A DNA stretch of 64,000 nt from assembly GCF_000993805.1 (NCBI RefSeq), contig NZ_CP009961.1, positions 800,714 through 864,713 of the forward strand, given 5' to 3'. This DNA is from Thermofilum uzonense (GTDB taxonomy: Archaea; Thermoproteota; Thermoprotei; Thermofilales; Thermofilaceae). The position numbers and the translations under genes were made by a program. The notes beneath the pieces were generated by a model. The model was given only the letters and a program-made list of their open reading frames with translations. It did not search any database and was not told where the DNA came from. Below are positions 17,316-26,448 of the stretch, in pieces. Position 1 is the first letter of the stretch, and the number at the start of each line of letters is the position of its first letter.

Positions 17316-18890
17316 ATGAGTGAAAAAATCCTCGTTATAGATCAGGGGACAACTGGGACGCGTGTAGCTATTTACGACGAGGAGGGGAAACCCGTACAAG
17401 GGGGCTGGGCTTACAGGGAGCACTCACAGATCTTTCCAAAGCCCGGTTGGGTTGAGCACAACCCTCTAGAGATTTGGGAGAAAACACTGATATGTATGAA
17501 GGAGGTTCTTGATCGCTCTAGGATTAGAGCAGAGGAAATAGCCGCTATAGGTGTGACCAACCAGCGTGAAACTGTTGTGGTTTGGGATCCGCGTACAGGA
17601 CAGCCCCTTTACAACGCCATAGTCTGGCAGGACAGAAGGACCGCACCTATCACTGATGAGCTCCGCCGGGGACATTTCGAGCTGATATATGAGAAGACTG
17701 GCTTGGTCCCCGATCCGTACTTTTCAGGTAGCAAGATCAGGTGGTTGTTGGAAAACATCCCGGGCCTCCGTGACAAGATGGGTAAGGGAGAAGCGCTCTT
17801 TGGAACCATTGACTCTTGGATTATCTGGAACCTGACCCGAGGGTCGCCGAACACGTTGACCCCGGATAAGGGCGGTGCCCACGTCACGGATTACTCTAAC
17901 GCTTCTAGGACAATGCTCTTCAATCTGCATAAGCTGGATTGGGATCCAGAGTTGTTGGAGCTATTAGGTGGCATCGACGTGGAAAGTCTTCCTCTACCTA
18001 GACCTTCAAGCGAAAGAGATGCCTACGGCTACACGGGACCAGAAGTTAACGGTGTGTTTAATGGAAAAAGTGTACCTGTGACAGGCGATGCAGGGGATCA
18101 GCAGGCAGCCTTGTTCGGACAAGTGGGTTTCGATGAGGGGGATGTTAAGTCAACGTATGGTACGGGGAATTTCATACTCTTGAACACTGGGAAGAATGTC
18201 GTCAAGTCCAAGAATAATTTACTTTCAACTGTTTTTTACAGCCTTGAGCCGGGGAAGGCGACTTACGCACTCGAAGGTAGCATATTCATAACGGGTGCCG
18301 CGATTCAGTGGCTTAGAGACGGTCTTAAACTAATAGAGGTTTCACCGGAGATTGACCCACTAGCGGAGTCTACCGATGACACTGGGGGATTGTACTTTGT
18401 CCCAGCTTTCACTGGTCTTGGAGCCCCATACTGGGATCCCTACGCTAGAGGATTAATAATCGGTATAACGCGTGGAACCTCGAGAAAACATATTGCAAGG
18501 GCTGTTATAGAGAGCATTGCATACTTGACGAGAGATGTTATAGAGGCGATGGAGAAAGACATCGGTGGTAGGATCAGGATCTTGAAGGCGGACGGCGGAG
18601 CTGCTAAAAGCAATGTCTTGCTTCAATTCCAGGCCGATATCCTCGGCGTCGAAGTCCAGAGGCCTTTGATTAGCGAGACAACATCGCTCGGCGCGGCGTA
18701 CCTAGCAGGTCTTGCGGTTGATGTTTGGGAGAGCCTTGACGAGATCCGCAAATTATGGAGAGCTGAGAGAGTTTTCAAACCCCAGATGGATGCGGGGAGA
18801 AGAGAAAAACTCTACAGCGGGTGGAGGGCTGCGGTTAAGCGTTCACTCGGCTGGGCCAAGGAGGTTCCCTGGGCTTATGGGTATGAGTAA
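17316..18890 (+). CDS. glpK: Glycerol kinase
   Basis: It phosphorylates glycerol to sn-glycerol 3-phosphate with ATP in the cytoplasm. The FGGY kinase pattern is complete: IDQGTTGTR near the start, [15 protein letters not shown], the [13 protein letters not shown] segment and TYGTGNF, then [19 protein letters not shown] and the C-terminal ADGGAAKSN. Length 524 fits. A longer frame begins at 17250, but the ATG at 17316 begins right before the first strand ([11 protein letters not shown]). It heads the glycerol cluster with the dehydrogenase and SDH-like subunits downstream. Confidence 0.96.
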   Translation: MSEKILVIDQGTTGTRVAIYDEEGKPVQGGWAYREHSQIFPKPGWVEHNPLEIWEKTLICMKEVLDRSRIRAEEIAAIGVTNQRETVVVWDPRTGQPLYNAIVWQDRRTAPITDELRRGHFELIYEKTGLVPDPYFSGSKIRWLLENIPGLRDKMGKGEALFGTIDSWIIWNLTRGSPNTLTPDKGGAHVTDYSNASRTMLFNLHKLDWDPELLELLGGIDVESLPLPRPSSERDAYGYTGPEVNGVFNGKSVPVTGDAGDQQAALFGQVGFDEGDVKSTYGTGNFILLNTGKNVVKSKNNLLSTVFYSLEPGKATYALEGSIFITGAAIQWLRDGLKLIEVSPEIDPLAESTDDTGGLYFVPAFTGLGAPYWDPYARGLIIGITRGTSRKHIARAVIESIAYLTRDVIEAMEKDIGGRIRILKADGGAAKSNVLLQFQADILGVEVQRPLISETTSLGAAYLAGLAVDVWESLDEIRKLWRAERVFKPQMDAGRREKLYSGWRAAVKRSLGWAKEVPWAYGYE

Positions 18891-18916
18891 GAAAATAATA
18901 TATCTTATTTTAAATA

Positions 18917-18931
18917 TTTTTGTTACAAAAA
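18917..18931. promoter_or_regulatory. Small inverted repeat between glpK and the dehydrogenase gene
   Basis: TTTTTG and CAAAAA flank TTA in a 71-base gap that is otherwise A/T-rich. The TTTTG...CAAAA core resembles the palindrome at 35712-35735. The short arms in such composition make this weak. Confidence 0.3.
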
Positions 18932-18961
18932 ATTGAAATACTATGTAGGGGTAATGTCGCT

Positions 18962-20125
18962 GTGGAAAGACGGGACAAGGAGATACTAGTCATCGGCGGC
19001 GGCGTTACGGGTGCAGCTATAGCATATGACCTTGCCCTTCGCGGGTTCAAGGTTCAGGTTGTCGAGAGGGGCTCTCTCGGCGCGGGGACGAGTGGGCGAA
19101 CTCATGGACTCTTACATAGTGGTTGCAGGTATATTGCCGACGTGGAGGTTGCACGTGAGTGTTATGAGGAGAATGTCATATTGAGGAGGATAGCGCCTTT
19201 CCTCTTCGAAAAGAATGGAGGGCTTTTCATCGCTATTACAGAGGATGATTTAAAGTACAAAGACTTTTTCCTAAAGCAGTGTGAGCGGGCTCGGATACCT
19301 GTTCGCGAGGTATCAAGAGAGGAGGCGTTGCGCCTTGAACCTAACCTTAATCCTGAACTCAAGGCAGCAGTAGAGGTGCCGGATGGAACCTTTGACCCCC
19401 TGAAGGTCATCTTGAGCTTCGCGGCTTCGGCTAAAAAATACGGGGCTGAGTTTAGGCCTTACAACGAGGTAGTAGGTTTTAGAGTCTCGGATGGTAGAAT
19501 CGTCGGAGTACGTGTCCTGGACAAGGTAAGGGCTCGGGAGTACGAGCTTACCCCTGACTTCATCATAAACGCGACAGGTGCTTGGGCTGACAAGGTTGCA
19601 AGGCTGGCAGGCGTCAGGGTTCCCGTGAAGCCTAGCCCGGGGGTAATGGTGGCGCTGGATGGTAGGATTGGGTACATGGTGTTTAACAGGCTTAACAAGC
19701 CGGGGGATGGGGATATAATAGTTCACCATAGAGGGACTAGCGTCGTGGGAACCACTTCGTGGGTCGTCGAGGATCCAGACATTGTTAGAGCTCCCCAGGA
19801 TCACGTAGAGCTGATGATCAAAAGGGGTTCCGAGCTAGCTCCGATCGTGTCAAAGCTGAGGGTGAAGGCTGTATACGTCTCGTCTAGGCCACTAATAGGA
19901 GAAGGAGCGGCCACGACTGGAAGGGAGGTTAGCAGGAGCTTTGCAATACTGGATCACTCTCGTGACGGAGTCGAGAATTTCGCGAGCATCATAGGTGGGA
20001 AGTTTACTACTGCGAGGCTTATGGCCGAAAAAATGGGTGATTTTGTTGCCGAGAGACTTGGCGTTTCTGTGCGGTCCAAGACCTCGGAATTACCCATGAG
20101 CCCCTACTGGCTCTACTTCGAATAG
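18962..20125 (+). CDS. glpA: FAD-dependent glycerol-3-phosphate dehydrogenase, GlpA type
   Basis: It oxidises sn-glycerol 3-phosphate to dihydroxyacetone phosphate. The N-terminal FAD-binding motif is GGGVTGAAIAYDLALRG, followed by ERGSLGAGTSGRTHGLLHSGCRY, the hallmark of the GlpA/GlpD family, and a C-terminal GGKFTTARLMAEKM region. The 387 residues include the dehydrogenase core but not the C-terminal helical or BFD-like domain of E. coli GlpA. The GTG at 18962 is chosen since AGGGG lies upstream and the first strand begins six residues later. SdhB-, SdhC- and SdhD-like genes follow within 11 bases, so this protein probably sits in the flavoprotein position of an SDH-like complex. Confidence 0.9.
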   Translation: MERRDKEILVIGGGVTGAAIAYDLALRGFKVQVVERGSLGAGTSGRTHGLLHSGCRYIADVEVARECYEENVILRRIAPFLFEKNGGLFIAITEDDLKYKDFFLKQCERARIPVREVSREEALRLEPNLNPELKAAVEVPDGTFDPLKVILSFAASAKKYGAEFRPYNEVVGFRVSDGRIVGVRVLDKVRAREYELTPDFIINATGAWADKVARLAGVRVPVKPSPGVMVALDGRIGYMVFNRLNKPGDGDIIVHHRGTSVVGTTSWVVEDPDIVRAPQDHVELMIKRGSELAPIVSKLRVKAVYVSSRPLIGEGAATTGREVSRSFAILDHSRDGVENFASIIGGKFTTARLMAEKMGDFVAERLGVSVRSKTSELPMSPYWLYFE

Positions 20126-20135
20126 GTGAGAATGG

Positions 20136-20807
20136 ATGAAATACAAGGTTGTGATAAGGAGATATAAGGATGGAAGGATTAGCTTCGATACCTTCGAAGT
20201 AGAGGCAAATCCCAGCGAGAGTGTTCTTGATGTTGTCGAGAGAATAAGCATCGAAAAGGACAAGACACTGGTATTCGAGCACGCTTGTCACCATGGCGTC
20301 TGTGGCGCTTGCGGGATGGTGATTAACGGTGTGGAGAGGCTTGCCTGCATCACGAGGATCGGAGACGTGGCTAGGAATGGGGTTGTTGTACTTGAACCCT
20401 TAAGGGGCTTTAAGGTGATAAGCGACCTGGCCGTGGACAAGTCGAGAATGTTTGGACGTTATAGGCATGTGGCCCCGTCTACACTTGAAAAGCTCGAGTT
20501 AAGGTTGAATAATGCTGTGTCAATTCCGCGGGAAAAGCTATACGACTGCCTGGAGTGCGGCATCTGCTATTCAGCATGCCCGATTGCTAACACGTTCCCC
20601 GAGTATCTCGGGCCTTCATTGCTAGCCTTGATCTCTAGGTCGGGCAACGAGAGAGTTCCACGTGTCGTAGACTCGCGTAGGGGTGTCTGGGGGTGTCATG
20701 CGGCTTTCGAGTGTAGTGTTAGGTGTCCTGTAAACTTCAAGCCCGGGGAGTCGATCCTGAAGCTTAGAAGGAACATTATTAGTGGTAGGGTTAGGGTTGA
20801 GGGGTGA
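20136..20807 (+). CDS. SdhB/FrdB-like iron-sulfur subunit
   Basis: All cysteines of a three-cluster SdhB are present. CHHGVCGAC plus a later Cys (EHAC...LAC) ligate a [2Fe-2S] cluster in a plant-type ferredoxin domain (residues about 1-95). CLECGICYSACP and CHAAFECSVRCPVN ligate a [4Fe-4S] and a [3Fe-4S] cluster in the C-terminal domain. In SDH this subunit carries electrons from the flavoprotein to quinone. Here no SdhA gene is present; the gene lies 10 bases after the GlpA-type dehydrogenase and six before a membrane anchor gene. The likely role is an electron wire from glycerol-3-phosphate dehydrogenase to the membrane. Confidence 0.9.
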   Translation: MKYKVVIRRYKDGRISFDTFEVEANPSESVLDVVERISIEKDKTLVFEHACHHGVCGACGMVINGVERLACITRIGDVARNGVVVLEPLRGFKVISDLAVDKSRMFGRYRHVAPSTLEKLELRLNNAVSIPREKLYDCLECGICYSACPIANTFPEYLGPSLLALISRSGNERVPRVVDSRRGVWGCHAAFECSVRCPVNFKPGESILKLRRNIISGRVRVEG

Positions 20808-20813
20808 GGTTTT

Positions 20814-21194
20814 GTGGGTTTAAGAGATGCTTTTACTAGTTGGTTTAGGATTAAGGGCAGAAGCCTGGAGCATGTAAGTTTCGCTATCAGGAGACTGACA
20901 GGTATAATTATGGCATTCTATCTTCTCGGCCACCTTGTTGACATTACGACGCTGCTGGCTGGACCCGAGGCTTACTCGCAGCTTTTAAACCTCTTTGCCG
21001 GGCCCATGGGAGTCGTGATAGACTCGTTTTTATGGGCTGTACTCGTTATTCATGGAACTCTGGGTATCTATTCCGCTATTGTTGAAATGGGGTTCCTTCT
21101 AGAGCATAGGCGTAAACTTCTCGTTATTGCATGGATCTGTGCTCTCTTATTCATTCTGCTTGGTGTAGAGGTGATTATAAATGTCCTCAGGTAG
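20814..21194 (+). CDS. SdhC-like membrane anchor subunit
   Basis: The 126-residue protein has three membrane segments. RRLTGIIMAFYLLGHLVDI matches the 'R.TG......HL' first helix of SdhC-type cytochrome b subunits, and VIHGTLGIYSAIVE resembles their 'H...G.R' second helix; the two His could ligate heme b. It starts with a GTG with GTGAGG seven bases upstream in the end of the previous gene. Its last 14 bases overlap the next gene. It probably anchors the Fe-S subunit and may form part of a quinone site. Confidence 0.82.
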   Translation: MGLRDAFTSWFRIKGRSLEHVSFAIRRLTGIIMAFYLLGHLVDITTLLAGPEAYSQLLNLFAGPMGVVIDSFLWAVLVIHGTLGIYSAIVEMGFLLEHRRKLLVIAWICALLFILLGVEVIINVLR

Positions 21195-21528
21195 AAAAAG
21201 CCTTGGATGGATCTTCCAGGTAATTACAGCGGTAATCCTAGTCGTAGCTGTTCTTGCCCACCTCTTACGCGTACACATCTGGGGCTCTTATAAAGGGCTG
21301 CCAACATACCAAGACGTGATAGCGGCCTTCAAGAACCCTCTTGTACTCGGCATGGAACTCGTCTTGGCCGGTGCGGCTATCTACCACGCCTTGTACGGAC
21401 TCCACATGGTTCTAGTTGAAGCTAACTTAGTGAAAGAAGAAAAATCTAGGAAAATTCTAACCATATTAGGTTCAGCTATGTTCATCTATGCATTAATCCT
21501 GTCGATTATCCTAGCAATTAAACCATAA
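21181..21528 (+). CDS. SdhD-like membrane anchor subunit
   Basis: The 115 residues form three membrane segments. HLLRVHIWG and IYHALYGLHMVLVE carry histidines, the latter matching the 'YHAL.GLR' heme helix of SDH anchors. The gene overlaps the SdhC-like gene by 14 bases and ends the glycerol operon. With its partner it would make a six-helix anchor as in type C/D SDH. The family assignment relies on those motifs and on context. Confidence 0.78.
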   Translation: MSSGRKSLGWIFQVITAVILVVAVLAHLLRVHIWGSYKGLPTYQDVIAAFKNPLVLGMELVLAGAAIYHALYGLHMVLVEANLVKEEKSRKILTILGSAMFIYALILSIILAIKP

Positions 21529-21592
21529 ACTTGACTTTAGAACAAGTCTAGGAAAAAAGTTAATTTATTAAAAAAATGGAAAGAAAAAAGTC
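21529..21592. terminator. Convergent A/T-rich end region of the glycerol operon
   Basis: Runs of A and T lie between the convergent ends at 21528 and 21593. The A runs at 21549-21575 read as T tracts on the minus strand, as expected for termination of the secreted-protein gene. A weak GACTT/AAGTC hairpin (21533-21548) precedes them. Confidence 0.3.
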
Positions 21593-22726
21593 TTATTTTC
21601 TTTTACCCTGTGAGCTCTGTGTTAGTGGGTTTTCCTCGTGCTCCTCATCATTGTCTCCGTGTCCTTTTTTCTCGAGGCCTGGCGGAAGGATTTTCTCCTT
21701 AGGGGGTTTTGAGGCTGTAGGTATATCCACCTCCTCTTCTATCTCTTTCACGTGTTTACCCTCCTCTTTGACCTCTTCTTTTATCTTCTTCTCGATCTCT
21801 TTGATTTGCTTTGATATGTTTTTGGACATGTTTCTTACCTCGGCTTGTATCTCTTCCAGCTCAGCTGCTGTTTCATTGATACCTGTGCGAGTCCGATTGC
21901 GAACCTCCTTTAACTTGGGGATTTTATGAATTATTAGCGACTGGTTAAGGAATGCTGTGTCATTCTTCTTTAAGAGGCCTAGCTTCATCGCCTTGATTAC
22001 AGTGACGTGTAATGACTGTCTGTTTAGCTCAGCGTTTACAAGTCCGAGGATCTTTTTGACAACTGCAAGGTTTTGGGCTAAAATGGACACAGTGATGTTA
22101 CCTTGGGCAAGCTGGTTTCTCGTCTGGGCTAGTATTGTCTTAGCATAGTCAAGCAGTTGGAAGACAAAGGTGAGGTTGAACTCTGACTGATTTAGCTTTG
22201 AAAGTGATGCTTCGAGCGCAGTTACTCTAGCCTCAAGTACTTGAAGCTGCAGGAGTAGTGCTGTCTTGTTGAGGGCTTCCTCAACCTCTTTTACCTCGGT
22301 TTGGTTTAGGTGTTCCTCTGCTTCCTCAAACTCTAGATTTATTCCAGCTTTCTCAGCGAATTCCTCTAGGATCTCAATAACGTTATCATAAGTGTTTATA
22401 GCATAGATTGCATAAAGCTTGGCTCCCGTAAAGTTTCCTGAGTTGTATAACTGGATGCTTAAGTTCAGGTATGTGTCAGCCTGGCTGAGTAGTCCTTCAA
22501 TCAATGATAAGTTGAGAGACTTTGTCATGTTCAACAGAGACTTGTTTGCGCTCAGGACAGAGAGCGTGACGTTTAGCCTCTCGTAGGCTATCTTTTTGAG
22601 CTTTTGGGCATTCCTTATCAGTATTTCGACAGAGTTATCTTTTGAGGCACTAACGCTCGCAGAGTAGGATAACATCGAGGCTAGCAGCAGTGTTACCAGT
22701 AGCATGCCTACCAATTTTTTGGTCAT
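21593..22726 (-). CDS. Secreted, sequon-rich helical protein of unknown function
   Basis: A signal peptide of about 27 residues is clear (basic start, hydrophobic core, ASVSAS). The mature part is largely predicted helix and coiled coil and carries about 17 N-glycosylation sequons (Asn-X-Ser/Thr), such as NVT, NKS, NMT and NLS. The C-terminal third becomes highly charged with alternating Lys and Glu and then a Pro-rich and acidic tail. I recognise no family. It may be an extracellular or surface-bound glycoprotein. It ends convergently with the glycerol operon and has no operon partner. Confidence 0.7.
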   Translation of the reverse strand: MTKKLVGMLLVTLLLASMLSYSASVSASKDNSVEILIRNAQKLKKIAYERLNVTLSVLSANKSLLNMTKSLNLSLIEGLLSQADTYLNLSIQLYNSGNFTGAKLYAIYAINTYDNVIEILEEFAEKAGINLEFEEAEEHLNQTEVKEVEEALNKTALLLQLQVLEARVTALEASLSKLNQSEFNLTFVFQLLDYAKTILAQTRNQLAQGNITVSILAQNLAVVKKILGLVNAELNRQSLHVTVIKAMKLGLLKKNDTAFLNQSLIIHKIPKLKEVRNRTRTGINETAAELEEIQAEVRNMSKNISKQIKEIEKKIKEEVKEEGKHVKEIEEEVDIPTASKPPKEKILPPGLEKKGHGDNDEEHEENPLTQSSQGKRK

Positions 22727-22859
22727 GGCTTAACCCGGCACTTTAATCGCGGAGGGGGTTATTTAGGAAAACCATGGAAAAACATGAGAAAAGATCTTTT
22801 CATAACGAGAAAAACTACATTAGGTTTATTGCCTAGAGTGAAAAAGCCTTCTTGATGAC

Positions 22860-23897
22860 ATGAGGATAGGCTGGCTGGAGAGCGAGATAGGAAAAATACT
22901 TGAGGTTGAATTAACAGAGGCTGAGGAAGCAATAGCTATATCAGATACCCATTTGGGGCTAAAGTACAAGGGTAGAGAGCTTTCTAAGAGCCGGGAGCTC
23001 TCAGAGTTTCTCGAGAAAATACTAGGGGACAATAATGTGAAGTTAATAATACTCCTAGGCGATATTTTTGACTTTTGGAGCGCAAAAGTAGGGGATATCA
23101 TTAGGAGCGCTTACGATCCTGTAAAAGTCTTGGTTGGCTCTGATAAAACGATAGTTTATGTCGCGGGTAACCACGACAGGATAGTCTCATGGATAAAACT
23201 TGAGAGTAGTCGTGGGAAAGGTGACATTTACACAGTTCCGGATTTTTTCATCCTGAACGTGGACGGAAGAAAATACTTGCTGCTGCATGGACACCAGCTT
23301 GATGCTCTTTTTACAAGATTTAAGGGCTTGTGGAAGATTCAAAGCTACGTGTATATACTTTCAGAGTCGCTGTTCTCGCTACCGGGGCCATCGGAATGGA
23401 TGCTTGCCGCTTTGAGCGCTGGATCACTTGCATTCCTGCTAGCATCTATAACTGCGGACAATGTGTTACAGGAGTTTATCCTCTTCCTGGTATCTATCCT
23501 ACTCCTCTCCCCTCTTCTAGTTATGTTGTGGAGGAAACTACAGGACAGAATATGGTATGGTCTTCTCGAGGAATTAAATATGAAATTATCAAAGAGTAGG
23601 CTTCGCGGGAAAAGCCTTAGACACTTGTCTGTAAGCAAACCGCTCAACCGCTTCCTCCGATCCCTTGAAAGTATACCCCAAATCGGGCGAATCGATGGAG
23701 TAGTATTAGGACACACACATGTGCCAGAGCTGCTAGTTGAGGAGGGGAGAGTTTACGCCAATACTGGATCCTGGATCGAAAACGGACACAACAGTACCTG
23801 TACCTTCGTTAGGATCACGTCTCACATGATCACACTTGGAAAATGGGATAATGGGAGAGAAACAAAGATCCACGAGGCAAGTTTACCTGGAAGCTGA
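22860..23897 (+). CDS. Metallophosphoesterase with a two-helix membrane insertion
   Basis: The calcineurin-like metal motifs appear in order: SDTHLG (residues about 28-33), LGDIFD, GNHDR, LLHGHQ and GHTHVPE, so both metal sites should be intact. Between GHQ and GHTH is an insertion of about 110 residues with two hydrophobic helices (residues about 178-225). The overall pattern recalls UDP-diacylglucosamine hydrolase-like phosphoesterases. The catalytic part probably sits on the cytoplasmic face and is held to the membrane by the insert. The substrate may be a lipid phosphate, which is inference only. Confidence 0.82.
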   Translation: MRIGWLESEIGKILEVELTEAEEAIAISDTHLGLKYKGRELSKSRELSEFLEKILGDNNVKLIILLGDIFDFWSAKVGDIIRSAYDPVKVLVGSDKTIVYVAGNHDRIVSWIKLESSRGKGDIYTVPDFFILNVDGRKYLLLHGHQLDALFTRFKGLWKIQSYVYILSESLFSLPGPSEWMLAALSAGSLAFLLASITADNVLQEFILFLVSILLLSPLLVMLWRKLQDRIWYGLLEELNMKLSKSRLRGKSLRHLSVSKPLNRFLRSLESIPQIGRIDGVVLGHTHVPELLVEEGRVYANTGSWIENGHNSTCTFVRITSHMITLGKWDNGRETKIHEASLPGS

Positions 23898-23965
23898 TTA
23901 CACATTAGCTCCTCCAAGTGGACAAGCTCTTGTACTCTTGAATCAAGTAAAGATAAATTAAATCA

Positions 23966-24454
23966 TTACTCTGATTTTTGGCTCTCTAGATTTTTTAAAG
24001 TCAAGATGAGCAGGGGCAGGGAAGCTAGGCCAAGCCATATTTCGGGTCTCAGTATGCCGGTTTCAAGGGTTCCTTGTGTTAACCACTCCCATGTAAATTC
24101 TTCCCCGGAGATATGGGAGAGATAAGCGTTGAGGCCATCCGCACCTATAATGAGCATATATACTACACTGTAAGCCCCGGCAAGGAGCGCACCTACGAGT
24201 GTGAAACCCAGCGATTCGTTCCTCCCCTTTAAGAGGTCTAGGCTCCTGAGATATACTGCTCCAATTGTGAGGGATGAGAATCCTCCAAAGAGGTCTCTGC
24301 TAGGAAGATACGGCAAGCTTAAGTTTCCTGAAGGATCTATGAACCAGTTCCAGATGGCCAGGATAAACTCCGCTAAGCCAATTACAACGTAGAGCAATCC
24401 CATGATCAAAGCATATACAACCAGTATTCCTTGATTATTCCGGGTTCTTACCAT
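23966..24454 (-). CDS. Small membrane protein of unknown function
   Basis: The 162-residue protein has four hydrophobic segments (about residues 10-37, 62-75, 86-104 and 138-153) and no recognised motif. Its gene starts 11 bases after feoB on the same strand, so it may be the last gene of the iron-uptake operon and help ferrous iron transport, but that rests on position only. Confidence 0.6.
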   Translation of the reverse strand: MVRTRNNQGILVVYALIMGLLYVVIGLAEFILAIWNWFIDPSGNLSLPYLPSRDLFGGFSSLTIGAVYLRSLDLLKGRNESLGFTLVGALLAGAYSVVYMLIIGADGLNAYLSHISGEEFTWEWLTQGTLETGILRPEIWLGLASLPLLILTLKNLESQKSE

Positions 24455-24465
24455 TTTTCTTCACC

Positions 24466-26448
24466 TCATGCGAAACCTAACAGATGACCCACGATTATAA
24501 TCGCGAAAGCAACAACATATGCCAGTATCATTGAATAGACGATAGCAAACAACGTCCACTTCAGCGAGTTAGTTTCCCTGTATATCGCTGCGATAGTCGC
24601 GACGCAAGGCATGTATATGAGGGTAAAGGCCATGAATGCGAAGCCCGTGAGTGGAGTGAAAATCCCCTGACTCCTAAGAGCCTCAGGCAACCCCGTCGCC
24701 TCGGCTCCAAGGAGTAGACCGAAGGTTCCCACGACTACCTCCTTGGCCAGAAAGCCGAAGAAGAGTGCTACGACAGCACGCCAGTCAAAGCCAAGAGGAC
24801 GGAAGAGGGGTTCAAGTGTGCGGCCCAGCATTCCCACGTATGACTCCTCGAGGTGTGACCCCCATGGATAACTCGAAAGGAACCACACCACAATCATGGT
24901 AAGTGTTATTATTGTCCCCGCCTTCTTCAGAAAAAGTGAGCCCCTTTCCCACATGTGTAGCGCAGTATTCCGTAGAGTTGGTCGTGCGTAATGTGGTAAC
25001 TCTAGGATGAACGGTGAGGGTTTACCCTTGAGTATTGTCCTCCTGAAAAGGAGGGCCATAATTAGGGCTAACGCTATTCCGAGGAGATACATCGAGTAAA
25101 CGCCTATAGCTGCATAAGATCCCAGAACAGCCGAGCTTATTAGAATATAGACGGGTAGCCGAGCGCTACACGACATTAACGGATTAACGAGTATTGTTAT
25201 TATTCGGTCCTCATCACTCTCTATTATCCTGGTTGCCATGACTGCTGGGACATTACAACCAAAGCCTAGAAGCAAGGGGATAAACGATTTCCCGTGGAGA
25301 CCCAGCCTATACATGATCCTATCCATTACGAAGGCAGCCCTTGCAAGGTAGCCGCTGTCCTCGAGAAGTGAGAGCCCGAAGAACAGGAAGAATATAGGTG
25401 GAATGAACGTCAAGACGGCGCCAACACCTCCCAGGAGTCCGTTAACCACGAACCCGGCGAGTTGCTCATTTGGTATGGATGCGGAGGCTAATGTGCCGAG
25501 CCAGCCAAAGAACATTTCTATCAAACTCGTGAGGGGTGCTGAGACGTCGAAGGTAAACCTGAAGAGGAGCCACATAGACGATAGGAAAACAGGTATTCCT
25601 GCATACTTGTCTAGCAGCGCTTTGTCGAGTAGGTCGGTGACCGTTAATGGTTTCGCTCCTCTTACAGTTTTACCAAGCACGCCACTTATGAACTCATAAC
25701 GTGCCTCAGCTAAAACTACGCTAGCATCTCCGCCGAGTTCCTTCTGGAGGCTCTCTTTGAGGGCTAATATTCTTTCCTTTTGAGAACTTTTCTCAATCTC
25801 TTTTAATACTTCTTCATCACTCTCTAACACTTTTATAGCAAGCCATCTTGTAGGATACGCTTCAGCGAGTAACTTGTCTTCTTGGATGAGCTGCTCCATT
25901 CTTGAGATTATTTTCTCGACGCGTTCATTATAGCGTAGCGTGCTACCTCTCCTCCTCTGTTTTGAGGCTTCAAGGATGGCGTCTAACAGCTCCTGCATAC
26001 CTTCCTTCGTCGTTGCGATTGTCGGTATAACCCTTACACCAAGCATTTTCGAAAGGCCCTCAACGTCTATTTGAAAGCCAAGGCTCTTTGCCAGGTCATA
26101 CTTGTTCAAGGCAACGACGACATTTGCCTCAAGCTCGAGCAATTGAAGTGTCAGGTATAGATTTCTTTCGAGGTTCGACGCGTCGACTATGTCAACCACG
26201 ACATCAGGCTTCTCCTTCACTATATAGTCACGCGCTATCATCTCGTCAATAGTCTGAGCGGTCAAGCTATATACTCCAGGAAGATCAACAATCTGGATAT
26301 CCTCTCCTCTATGCCTGCATCGCCCCTCCTTCTTCTCAACAGTTTTACCAGGCCAGTTTCCGACGTGAACCCTACCCCCCGTGAGATTGTTGAATATTAG
26401 ACTTTTACCGACATTAGGATTTCCAATGAGAGCTACCCTTATAGTCAC
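24466..26448 (-). CDS. feoB: Ferrous iron transporter FeoB
   Basis: FeoB is the G-protein-coupled Fe(II) uptake permease of the membrane. The G domain has G1 GNPNVGKS (residues 9-16), G3 DLPGVYSL and G4 NKYD, followed by a helical domain and a core of about eight to ten helices with the two FeoB gates: GFGCNVPAVMATR and, later, MPCVATIAAIYRE, each with the conserved Cys. The 660 residues fit. A GTG at 26448 overlaps the stop of the preceding feoA as GTGA, which suggests coupling; an ATG five codons earlier is possible. Confidence 0.96.
   Translation of the reverse strand: MTIRVALIGNPNVGKSLIFNNLTGGRVHVGNWPGKTVEKKEGRCRHRGEDIQIVDLPGVYSLTAQTIDEMIARDYIVKEKPDVVVDIVDASNLERNLYLTLQLLELEANVVVALNKYDLAKSLGFQIDVEGLSKMLGVRVIPTIATTKEGMQELLDAILEASKQRRRGSTLRYNERVEKIISRMEQLIQEDKLLAEAYPTRWLAIKVLESDEEVLKEIEKSSQKERILALKESLQKELGGDASVVLAEARYEFISGVLGKTVRGAKPLTVTDLLDKALLDKYAGIPVFLSSMWLLFRFTFDVSAPLTSLIEMFFGWLGTLASASIPNEQLAGFVVNGLLGGVGAVLTFIPPIFFLFFGLSLLEDSGYLARAAFVMDRIMYRLGLHGKSFIPLLLGFGCNVPAVMATRIIESDEDRIITILVNPLMSCSARLPVYILISSAVLGSYAAIGVYSMYLLGIALALIMALLFRRTILKGKPSPFILELPHYARPTLRNTALHMWERGSLFLKKAGTIITLTMIVVWFLSSYPWGSHLEESYVGMLGRTLEPLFRPLGFDWRAVVALFFGFLAKEVVVGTFGLLLGAEATGLPEALRSQGIFTPLTGFAFMAFTLIYMPCVATIAAIYRETNSLKWTLFAIVYSMILAYVVAFAIIIVGHLLGFA

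Noticed and set aside
20136-21528. Annotation as succinate dehydrogenase subunits
   Set aside because: No SdhA is present and the genes follow directly after glpK and a GlpA-type dehydrogenase; a role in glycerol oxidation fits better.
21533-21548. GACTT/AAGTC hairpin after the SdhD-like gene as a specific operator
   Set aside because: The arms have only five bases and the place, between convergent gene ends, does not suit an operator.
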